From DATGCT01 sp964639325 (GTDB lineage: Bacteria; Patescibacteriota; Minisyncoccia; UBA6257; GWB1-50-10), in contig CAZXDO010000050.1 in assembly GCA_964639325.1 (NCBI GenBank), positions 1 to 7,820 of the forward strand: 7,820 bases of DNA, in the 5' to 3' direction. Of this stretch, positions 1 to 4,782 are shown piece by piece. Position 1 is the first letter of the stretch; the number at the start of each line of letters is the position of its first letter. The notes beneath the pieces were generated by a model. That model did no database searches, was not told where the DNA came from, and was given only the letters and a program-made list of their open reading frames with translations. The position numbers were made by a program, and so were the translations under genes.

Positions 1-29
1 GACACCCCCAAGTTGTTGTGGATAACTTT
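1..29 (+). repeat. Intergenic direct repeat, copy 1 (partner at 124-152)
   Basis: Twenty-seven of these 29 bases are repeated at 124-152, with differences only at the 11th and 26th positions. The shared head is gacaccccca and the tail is ttgttgtggataa. A shorter related copy, matching only in the head and the following agttga-like bases, begins at 84, and the head also occurs inverted at 52-58. The copies flank a long hairpin at 50-93. The window starts at base 1, so the repeat may extend to the left. No protein-coding explanation is convincing. The function is unknown; a family of dispersed intergenic repeats is the simplest reading. Confidence 0.7.
17..25 (-). promoter_or_regulatory. Perfect DnaA-box sequence, copy 1
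   Basis: The minus strand reads TTATCCACA, an exact match to the strong consensus DnaA box. It lies inside the direct repeat at 1-29, and the same 9-mer recurs at 140-148 in the partner repeat. The match is seen directly. Whether DnaA binds here is inference, because a short motif carried by a repeat can be duplicated without function. No dnaA, dnaN or rnpA/rpmH gene is visible beside it. Confidence 0.4.
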
Positions 30-49
30 TTTAGGTTTTTTGAGTTGAG

Positions 50-93
50 TTGGGTGTCGTTCATTCCCCGAAGGGGTATGTGCGACACCCCAA
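50..93. repeat. Long imperfect palindrome / hairpin
   Basis: The left arm ttgggtgtcg (50-59) pairs with cgacaccccaa (83-93) apart from one bulged C. The inner part continues with short pairs (62-64 with 78-80) and a closed cccc/gggg stem (66-69 with 73-76) over a GAA loop. In total about 18 pairs are possible. No uridine tract directly follows on either strand, so it is not a standard intrinsic terminator. It sits between the two DnaA-box repeats. It could be a cruciform-forming or REP-like element; its role is unknown. Confidence 0.65.
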
Positions 94-123
94 AGTTGAA
101 GAGTTTTTTGAATGGGGGTTCCC

Positions 124-152
124 GACACCCCCACGTTGTTGTGGATAAGTTT
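124..152 (+). repeat. Intergenic direct repeat, copy 2 (partner at 1-29)
   Basis: This is the second near-identical copy of the 29-bp repeat seen at the left edge, 27 of 29 bases identical and in the same orientation. Its last part, ttgtggataag, also begins a second repeat series: a related ttgtgataag lies at 207-216 and ttgcgataa at 280-288, one after each of the two tandem hairpins. The region therefore looks like nested repeats rather than random intergenic sequence. Confidence 0.7.
140..148 (-). promoter_or_regulatory. Perfect DnaA-box sequence, copy 2
   Basis: This is a second exact TTATCCACA on the minus strand, 123 bp from the first and in the same orientation. Degenerate relatives follow at 208-215 (one base shorter) and 281-288. 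The motif is seen directly; DnaA binding is only a possibility. If functional, the site could belong to an origin, a DnaA-titrating locus or a DnaA-controlled promoter for the pilin operon that starts at 296. Confidence 0.4.
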
Positions 153-160
153 GTCCCTTC

Positions 161-216
161 GTCAGCTCAAAAAGTAAATACTAACGCATTTACTTTTCTG
201 CGGTTCTTGTGATAAG
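161..216 (+). repeat. Tandem hairpin repeat, unit 1
   Basis: The unit consists of gt(c)agctc, then a 10-bp perfect stem (170-179 with 188-197) over an 8-base loop, then a ttcttgtgataag tail. It aligns with the unit at 233-288 with a 72-bp period. The stem is AT-rich with one G-C pair and has no poly-T tail on the plus strand. Compared with unit 2, several stem differences occur on both arms together, which keeps the pairing. It is non-coding by all appearances. Confidence 0.65.
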
Positions 217-232
217 CAAAGCTTTTCGCTTC

Positions 233-288
233 GTTGACTCGGAAAATAAACACTTTCGTGTTTACTTTCCTCGTCTTCCTTGCGATAA
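233..288 (+). repeat. Tandem hairpin repeat, unit 2
   Basis: This is the second unit of the 72-bp-period repeat. Its stem is 13 pairs long (241-253 with 258-270) with one mismatch and a TTTC loop. The outer aa/tt pairs of unit 1 are gg/cc here, and the innermost t/a pair is c/g, so both arms changed together. The tail ttgcgataa merges into the presumed -10 element of the pilin operon. An mRNA starting there would not contain the hairpin, so it would act as DNA or in a transcript coming from the left. Confidence 0.65.
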
Positions 289-289
289 T
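261..289 (+). promoter_or_regulatory. Possible promoter of the minor-pilin operon
   Basis: A TTTACT (-35-like, 261-266) and GATAAT (-10-like, 284-289) are separated by 17 bp. Transcription would start about seven bases later, at or next to the ATG at 296, giving a leaderless mRNA. No Shine-Dalgarno sequence precedes that ATG, which agrees with this reading. The -35 lies in the right arm of hairpin unit 2. The boxes are only 4/6 and 5/6 matches, so this is a modest prediction. Confidence 0.4.
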
Positions 290-295
290 TAAAAT

Positions 296-805
296 ATGAA
301 GAAGGAAAAGGGATTTACTCTTATTGAGATGATTGTTGTGATTGCTATCATAGCAGTTATTTCGGTTATTTTTGTGGGTAGCAACCGAGACAGCGGAAAA
401 GGAATTGCCCTTATTACTGAAAGGGCTAAGGTTGTTGGTGTCCTGCAGAGAGCAAAGTCTTTTGCTTTGGAAAGAAAAGAAAGTGCTTGTGCTTTTGGAG
501 TTCATTTTCAAAAACCCGGGACAATGATAATTTTTGGGGATTTATCTGAAAACAATGGGCGTTGTGAAGAAGGGGATTTTAACAAAAAATATGACAGCGG
601 TGAAAGTGTAGAAAGTATTTCTCTTGACGGGCGTATTAGCTTTTTAGAACTTCCTTCAGGAGGAGATTCTTATGATTTTGTTTTTATTCCTCCATATTTA
701 AAAACAGTTGGGGCGGGAACAATAAGACTTTCTAATGGTTCAGAAGAAACTTGTGTAGAGGTTGGTTCCGGAGGACAAATATATAGCAACGAGGGCTGTG
801 AGTAA
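296..805 (+). CDS. GspH/FimT-like minor prepilin
   Basis: This is a 169-residue type IV pilin-like protein. It has a short basic leader (MKKEKG), a prepilin peptidase site between Gly6 and Phe7, Glu11 at position +5 of the mature protein, and a hydrophobic helix at about 10-27 that would anchor it in the membrane and pack in the pilus core. The C-terminal part is beta-rich with four cysteines (65, 90, 153, 168), possibly disulphide pairs outside the cell. Size, FTLIE motif and first place in a four-pilin cluster match the GspH/FimU/FimT family of minor pilins, which help prime and cap the filament. The start is certain because the leader requires it. No ribosome binding site is seen and a -10-like box lies six bases upstream, suggesting a leaderless message. 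The next pilin starts 27 bases after the stop. The subfamily name is inference from order and shape. Confidence 0.85.
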   Translation: MKKEKGFTLIEMIVVIAIIAVISVIFVGSNRDSGKGIALITERAKVVGVLQRAKSFALERKESACAFGVHFQKPGTMIIFGDLSENNGRCEEGDFNKKYDSGESVESISLDGRISFLELPSGGDSYDFVFIPPYLKTVGAGTIRLSNGSEETCVEVGSGGQIYSNEGCE

Positions 806-832
806 GAAATTTTTAAAGAAGTAATTGAAACT

Positions 833-1345
833 ATGGGAAAATTTTTAAGAAAGACGAAAAAGGGGTTAAGGTCAGAGAAAGGGAACTTAATGATTGAAGC
901 AGTTGTCGGCCTCACCTTAATAACTGTAGGAATGTTGGGTGTTTTTAGTTTAATTTCAAGCTCGTTGAAGACAAGCCAAGAGGTTGGTAACCGTTTTATA
1001 GCCGCTAATTTAGCAGCAGAAGGGGTAGAGGTGGTAAAAAATATAATTGATACTAACGTAGCTCAAAGAAGGTCTTTTAACGCCGGTATTTCTTCAGGTG
1101 ATTATATGATTAATTATGACTCGACGTCTCTTAATTCGTTATCAGATAGTTATCTTTATTTAGACAATAATGGAACTTACAGCCATAGCGGTGGGTCTAA
1201 AACTATTTTTAGAAGAGTTATTTCTGTTACAGATAGAGCAGGAGGAAGTCAGTCTTATATAGGTATTAATTCAAAAGTTATTTGGTCTGAAGCCGGAAAT
1301 GTGAAAGAGGTTAGTATTGAAGATCGTTTTTATGAATGGAGATAA
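833..1345 (+). CDS. PilV/GspI-like minor prepilin
   Basis: This is a 170-residue protein with a basic 17-residue leader and a prepilin-type site after Gly17 (KG|NLMIE), Glu22 being the +5 residue. A hydrophobic helix follows to about residue 42. The +1 residue is Asn where Phe is usual, and the segment SLISSSLKTSQEVGNRFIAANLAAEGVEVVKN is typical of PilV/GspI proteins, with the AANLAAEG stretch continuing the long N-terminal helix. The C-terminal half is polar and beta-rich, ending in a V-W-segment and FYEWR. It would be a minor pilin at or near the tip of a type IV pilus or related filament. It has no cysteines, unlike its neighbours. A weak purine-rich aaagaag lies about 11-17 bases upstream. 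It is the second gene of the four-pilin operon. Confidence 0.82.
   Translation: MGKFLRKTKKGLRSEKGNLMIEAVVGLTLITVGMLGVFSLISSSLKTSQEVGNRFIAANLAAEGVEVVKNIIDTNVAQRRSFNAGISSGDYMINYDSTSLNSLSDSYLYLDNNGTYSHSGGSKTIFRRVISVTDRAGGSQSYIGINSKVIWSEAGNVKEVSIEDRFYEWR
1338..1341 (+). promoter_or_regulatory. Ribosome binding site supporting the start at 1353
   Basis: The GGAG here lies 11 bases before the ATG at 1353 and overlaps the end of the upstream pilin gene. It is one of the few Shine-Dalgarno-like sequences in the window. It favours 1353 over the in-frame ATGs at 1317 and 1332, which would put the start well inside the preceding gene and lengthen the pilin leader. Confidence 0.5.
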
Positions 1346-1352
1346 TTTTAAA

Positions 1353-1940
1353 ATGCGTAATTATTTTTCTAAAAAAAGAGGTTTTTCTAATAAAGGGTTT
1401 ACTATGGTGGAGCTTATTGTGGCCATGGCCGTTTTTATAGTTCTTCTTACGGTTGCAGTAGGAACCTTTGTGAAGATTATGAGGACTCAACGGGGGTTAA
1501 TTGACCGGATGGCAGTTAATAGCAACACCGGTTTGGTTTTAGAGCAGATTGTAAGGGAAATAAGAACGGGTTACTTTTTTTGCGGTGACGGAACTTCTGC
1601 TTGCAACGAAAGCGGTTCTTCAATAAGTTTTATAAACCATGAAGGGAAAAGCATCTCTTATTCTCTAAGTGGAGGAGCTATTATCCAAACAATTGGGGGT
1701 AACTCGGTTGTCTTAACTGCTGCCGATGTTTTGATAAAAGACTTAAATTTTCAAGTTACACAAGCTGACGGGAATATTTGCAACCCTTGGAGAATAACAG
1801 TCAAAATGAAAATTGCTTCAAGAGATTCTGAGCCGGAACGAGATGTTAAAATTCAATCTACAGTTAGCTCAAGAGTTTTGCCGGTTGAAGCTCCTGAGAC
1901 ACCCCAAGAAGTAATAGATAGATGCCAACTTTATGACTAA
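1353..1940 (+). CDS. PilW/GspJ-like minor prepilin
   Basis: This is a 195-residue type IV pilin-like protein from the preferred start at 1353. In-frame ATGs at 1317 and 1332 exist, but they overlap the upstream gene and would give an unusually long leader. The leader MRNYFSKKRGFSNKG is basic, cleavage would fall between Gly15 and Phe16 (KG|FTMVE), and Glu20 is the +5 residue. The hydrophobic helix AVFIVLLTVAVGTFV follows. Beyond it are an NTGLVLEQIVREIRTG segment characteristic of PilW/GspJ proteins and a beta-rich domain. Cysteines occur in FFCGDGTSAC, NICNPW and near the C-terminus. The family partners with the H, I and K type minor pilins in a tip complex. The stop overlaps the next start by eight bases, implying translational coupling. 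Subfamily assignment rests on order and motif, not on a profile search. Confidence 0.83.
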   Translation: MRNYFSKKRGFSNKGFTMVELIVAMAVFIVLLTVAVGTFVKIMRTQRGLIDRMAVNSNTGLVLEQIVREIRTGYFFCGDGTSACNESGSSISFINHEGKSISYSLSGGAIIQTIGGNSVVLTAADVLIKDLNFQVTQADGNICNPWRITVKMKIASRDSEPERDVKIQSTVSSRVLPVEAPETPQEVIDRCQLYD

Positions 1941-2328
1941 AAGAAATACATTCAATAATAAAGGGCAAGCCATAGTTATGGTGGTTATTATGATAGGCGG
2001 ATTATTATTTATGGCCACAACAGTGGCGGGTCTTTTGATGTTTTACCAAATACAAGAATCAACCGGTTTTGGAGAATCAACTCAAGCTATATACGGAGCT
2101 GATGCGGGTTTGGAAGGAGCGGCTTATTACTATTTTTATGAGTATGATGGCGGCAGTGATTGCTATCCTGATCCGTGTAATGTTCCTGTATCGGTTGATT
2201 TTTCAAACGGTACTAGAGTTAGCGCCGAGATGTTAATTCCGCCGGCCGGTTCCGGGGAACCGATAGAAATAACGGGAAAGGGAGAAAGCGGAAAGGCCGT
2301 TCGTCTTTTACAAACGGTTATTAGATAA
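1933..2328 (+). CDS. PilX/GspK-like small pilin-like protein
   Basis: This 131-residue protein starts inside the end of the PilW-like gene (the overlap is atgactaa). It has a basic N-terminus, a hydrophobic helix (about 12-38) after KG, and then a helix with AIYGADAGLEGAAYYY, a stretch typical of PilX N-terminal domains. The remainder is short and beta-like with a Cys77-x4-Cys82 pair (SDCYPDPCN). Position +5 after the putative cleavage site (G11|QAIVM) is Met, not Glu. GspK, the tip pseudopilin, is known to lack that Glu, so the gene order and this residue both suggest a tip role. It is much shorter than classical GspK and lacks its large extra domain. Whether prepilin peptidase cleaves it is uncertain. 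It closes the cluster; ligA starts 11 bases downstream. Confidence 0.75.
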   Translation: MTKRNTFNNKGQAIVMVVIMIGGLLFMATTVAGLLMFYQIQESTGFGESTQAIYGADAGLEGAAYYYFYEYDGGSDCYPDPCNVPVSVDFSNGTRVSAEMLIPPAGSGEPIEITGKGESGKAVRLLQTVIR

Positions 2329-2339
2329 ATTTATTTTTT

Positions 2340-4388
2340 ATGCCCGATGTTAAAAAAAGAATTGAGAAATTAAAAGAGAAAATAAGAAAAGCGCGTTACG
2401 ATTATCATGTTCTTGATAAAGAAACACTATCTCCTGAAGTTTTAGATTCTCTCAAAAAAGAGCTTTTTGACTTAGAACAAAAGAGGCCTGATTTAATAAC
2501 TTCTGATTCACCAACTCAGCGTATTGGAGGCAAGCCACTTCTAAAATTTGAAGAGGTTAGGCATGAGACACCAATGTATTCTTTTAATGATGCTTTTAGC
2601 ACCGAAGATATGCGTGATTGGTTTAAGAGGTTGAATACTTATCTTAGGTTTGATGTGGAAGAAAGTGAGGCTCATGCCGGTTTTTATTGCGAGCTTAAAA
2701 TTGATGGCTTAGCCGCAGAGCTTGTTTACGAAAACGGAATCTTGGTTCAAGGTTCTACAAGGGGAGATGGGCGAGTGGGAGAAAATATTACTCAAAACTT
2801 AAAAACAATTGAATCTATTCCTCTAAAATTGAAAGAACCTAAAGGTGGCTTTGGTGTACCCGATCATTTGGTGGTGCGAGGTGAAGTTTTTTTGAAAAAG
2901 AGAGAATTTAGAAGAATTAATAAAGAAAGAGAAGCGAAAGGAATGGATTTATACGCTAATCCTCGTAATGTGGCGGCGGGTTCCCTGCGCCAACTTGACC
3001 CTAAAATTACAGCAAGCAGAAACCTTGATTTTTTTGCTTATGATATTGCGGCCGGTTTGGAAACGGACGTTCATGAAAAAGAGCATAAAATAATGAAAGA
3101 ACTTGGTTTTAAGGTTTGTTCTCACAATGAAAACAAAAAAAATCTTGAAGAAGTTTTTAAATTTAGGGATTATTGGGAAAATAAGCGCGATTCTTTAGGT
3201 TACGAGATAGACGGTATAGTAGTAATAGTAAATTCTAACTTAATTTTTGAGGAAGCCGGTCATGTGGGCAAGGCTCCTAGAGCAGCTATTGCTTATAAAT
3301 TTTCTCCAAAAGAAGCAACAACCGTGGTTAAAGATATAAAAGTTCAAGTTGGCAGAACAGGAACATTAACTCCGGTGGCAATTTTAGAACCGGTTAATGT
3401 AGGAGGGGCGACAATAACTCACGCTACTCTTCATAATTTTGACCAGATTAAGCGCTTAGAGGTGAGAGTTGGCGATACGATAATTGTTACCAGAGCAGGA
3501 GATGTAATTCCCCGGGTTATTAAAGTTTTAAAAGATCTTAGGACCGGTGAAGAGAAAAAGTTTAGGGTTCCCAAGAAATGCCCTATTGACGGTTCACCTA
3601 TAAACAAAGACGGGGCTATCTACCGCTGCTCCAATCCAAAATGTGGAGCCAGGCACAAAGAGCAGCTTTACCATTTTGTGTCTAAGGGAGGTTTTGATAT
3701 TGAGGGGTTGGGTAGAAAGGTAATTGATAAATTTATTGAAGAAGGATTGATTTCTGATGTTGCCGACTTTTTTAATTTAAAAGAAGGAGACATTGAGGTT
3801 TTGGAAGGGTTTGGAAAAAAATCAGCTGAAAATATTGTAAAAGAGGTTAATTCTAAAAAAGAGGTAACTCTCACAAGATTTTTGTACAGTTTAGGAATTC
3901 TTCATGTAGGGACAGAAACGGCTCGTCTTTTGGCTATTTTGGCATCAGATAAAAAAAAGAAAATTAGAACTCCTAAGAGTGCTTTGGATTTTTATGAAAA
4001 ATTCTCTGCCTTAGATTTTGAAAAGATAAATGATATAGGCCCGGTAGTAGCTAAAAGCATTGAGGATTGGTTTAAGGAAGAAAGAAATAGAGAACTTTTA
4101 GAAAAATTAGATGAAGTTGGGATTAAAATTAGAGTGGAAGCCGGCAAGGGCGATGGGGAATTAAAAGGTTTAAGTTTTGTTTTGACCGGATCTTTAAATT
4201 CAATGACAAGAGAAGAGGCTAAAGATAAAATTTTAAGAGAGGGGGGCAGAGTTAATTCTAGCGTAAGTAAAAATACAGATTATGTGGTAGCAGGGAAGGA
4301 CCCCGGATCTAAAATGGAAGAAGCTAAGAGGTTGGGGGTAAAAATAGTTAACGAAGATAGTTTTATTACCCTTTTAGGGAGAGAATAA
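2340..4388 (+). CDS. ligA: NAD-dependent DNA ligase LigA
   Basis: LigA seals nicks in duplex DNA during replication and repair, using NAD+ to adenylate its catalytic lysine. The 682 residues match the usual length. Domains are Ia (1-65, Tyr22 and His23 numbered as in E. coli, supporting this start), nucleotidyltransferase (70-320: catalytic Lys120 in CELKIDG, Arg141 in STRGDG, Glu182 in RGEVF, Lys320 in YKFSP), OB fold (325-405), zinc finger (414-435), helix-hairpin-helix region (440-595) and BRCT (605-682). Three oddities stand out. Domain Ia residues equivalent to E. coli Asp32 and Tyr35 are Pro and Leu. The motif IV lysine (DGVVIK) is Ile296. The zinc finger keeps only Cys414, Cys430 and Cys435, with Asp417 at the second ligand position. 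The rest is well conserved, so it is probably active. The start has no Shine-Dalgarno sequence and lies 11 bases after the pilX-like stop, so co-transcription with the pilins is possible. Confidence 0.97.
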   Translation: MPDVKKRIEKLKEKIRKARYDYHVLDKETLSPEVLDSLKKELFDLEQKRPDLITSDSPTQRIGGKPLLKFEEVRHETPMYSFNDAFSTEDMRDWFKRLNTYLRFDVEESEAHAGFYCELKIDGLAAELVYENGILVQGSTRGDGRVGENITQNLKTIESIPLKLKEPKGGFGVPDHLVVRGEVFLKKREFRRINKEREAKGMDLYANPRNVAAGSLRQLDPKITASRNLDFFAYDIAAGLETDVHEKEHKIMKELGFKVCSHNENKKNLEEVFKFRDYWENKRDSLGYEIDGIVVIVNSNLIFEEAGHVGKAPRAAIAYKFSPKEATTVVKDIKVQVGRTGTLTPVAILEPVNVGGATITHATLHNFDQIKRLEVRVGDTIIVTRAGDVIPRVIKVLKDLRTGEEKKFRVPKKCPIDGSPINKDGAIYRCSNPKCGARHKEQLYHFVSKGGFDIEGLGRKVIDKFIEEGLISDVADFFNLKEGDIEVLEGFGKKSAENIVKEVNSKKEVTLTRFLYSLGILHVGTETARLLAILASDKKKKIRTPKSALDFYEKFSALDFEKINDIGPVVAKSIEDWFKEERNRELLEKLDEVGIKIRVEAGKGDGELKGLSFVLTGSLNSMTREEAKDKILREGGRVNSSVSKNTDYVVAGKDPGSKMEEAKRLGVKIVNEDSFITLLGRE

Positions 4389-4405
4389 TTAATATAGAAT
4401 ATGTA

Positions 4406-4434
4406 TTGAACTTTAGAAGTGTGTTTTGATTAAT
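4406..4434 (+). promoter_or_regulatory. Possible promoter of gatCA
   Basis: TTGAAC (4406-4411) and ATTAAT (4429-4434) are spaced by 17 bp in the 54-bp gap between ligA and gatC. The start site would fall within a few bases of the gatC ATG at 4443, again giving a leaderless or nearly leaderless mRNA. No Shine-Dalgarno sequence precedes gatC. Both boxes are 4/6 matches in AT-rich DNA, so this is a weak call; read-through from ligA is the alternative, and no terminator hairpin is visible in the gap. Confidence 0.3.
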
Positions 4435-4442
4435 AATAAAAA

Positions 4443-4742
4443 ATGTCTAAAGAAGTTATAAACAAAGATATAGTCGAACATTTAGCTAGCCTCGCAAGGG
4501 TTAAGTTGGATGATAGTGAAAAGGGAATAATAAAAGATCTCAAAAAAATAGTTGATTATTTTGAAATTTTAAAAGAGCTTGATGTTAAAGATGTTTTGCC
4601 CGTGACCGGAGGAACAGATTTAGAAAATATTGTAAGGGAAGATAAGTATGATGAGAAAAAGAAATTAGATGGAAAAAAAGTAGTTGAAAGTTTTCCAGAG
4701 GAAAAGGATGGATATTTGAAGGTTCCACCAGTTTTTAAATAA
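4443..4742 (+). CDS. gatC: Glutamyl/aspartyl-tRNA amidotransferase subunit C
   Basis: GatC is the small linker subunit of the GatCAB complex, which converts misacylated Glu-tRNA(Gln) and/or Asp-tRNA(Asn) to the correct amidated forms in the cytoplasm. It wraps around GatA and GatB and stabilises them. The 99 residues show the family pattern: an N-terminal HLASLARVKLDDSE segment, a helix DLKKIVDYFEILKELDVKDVLPV, the middle N-x-x-REDKYDE stretch, and a C-terminal GYLKVPPVF. Length is normal for the family. The gene lies directly ahead of gatA, 40 bases away, the common order for these two. There is no Shine-Dalgarno sequence at the ATG. Confidence 0.93.
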   Translation: MSKEVINKDIVEHLASLARVKLDDSEKGIIKDLKKIVDYFEILKELDVKDVLPVTGGTDLENIVREDKYDEKKKLDGKKVVESFPEEKDGYLKVPPVFK

Positions 4743-4782
4743 AAATTTTAGTAATTAGTGATTTTTTGGGTTTAAATTTAAG

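Noticed and set aside
1..152. Firm call of a chromosomal origin
   Set aside because: Only two exact DnaA boxes are seen, both carried by the same repeat; there is no dnaA or dnaN, no clear AT-rich unwinding element, and the left side is cut by the window edge.
170..197. Rho-independent terminator from the first tandem hairpin
   Set aside because: The stem is AT-rich with a single G-C pair, and the tract after it (ctgcggttc) is not T-rich.
18..212. Plus-strand 64-codon open frame in the left intergenic region
   Set aside because: It runs across the direct repeats, the 44-bp palindrome and the first tandem hairpin, resembles no protein, and its composition follows the repeats.
1..290. CRISPR array
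   Set aside because: There are only two or three repeat copies of unequal length, with spacers of unequal size and internal hairpins of differing sequence, and no cas genes nearby.
167..511. Minus-strand 114-codon open frame
   Set aside because: Most of it is antisense to the first pilin gene, which has a clear prepilin motif; the rest is the hairpin repeat read as protein.
670..915. Minus-strand 81-codon open frame
   Set aside because: It is antisense to the end of the first pilin gene and the start of the second, with no recognisable motif.
1317..1352. Longer N-terminus for the PilW-like gene starting at 1317 or 1332
   Set aside because: It would overlap the upstream pilin gene and lengthen the leader to 21-27 residues; the ATG at 1353 has a GGAG at suitable distance and gives a normal 15-residue leader.
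3668..3874. Minus-strand 68-codon open frame inside ligA
   Set aside because: It is antisense to the conserved helix-hairpin-helix region of LigA and is explained by its codon pattern.
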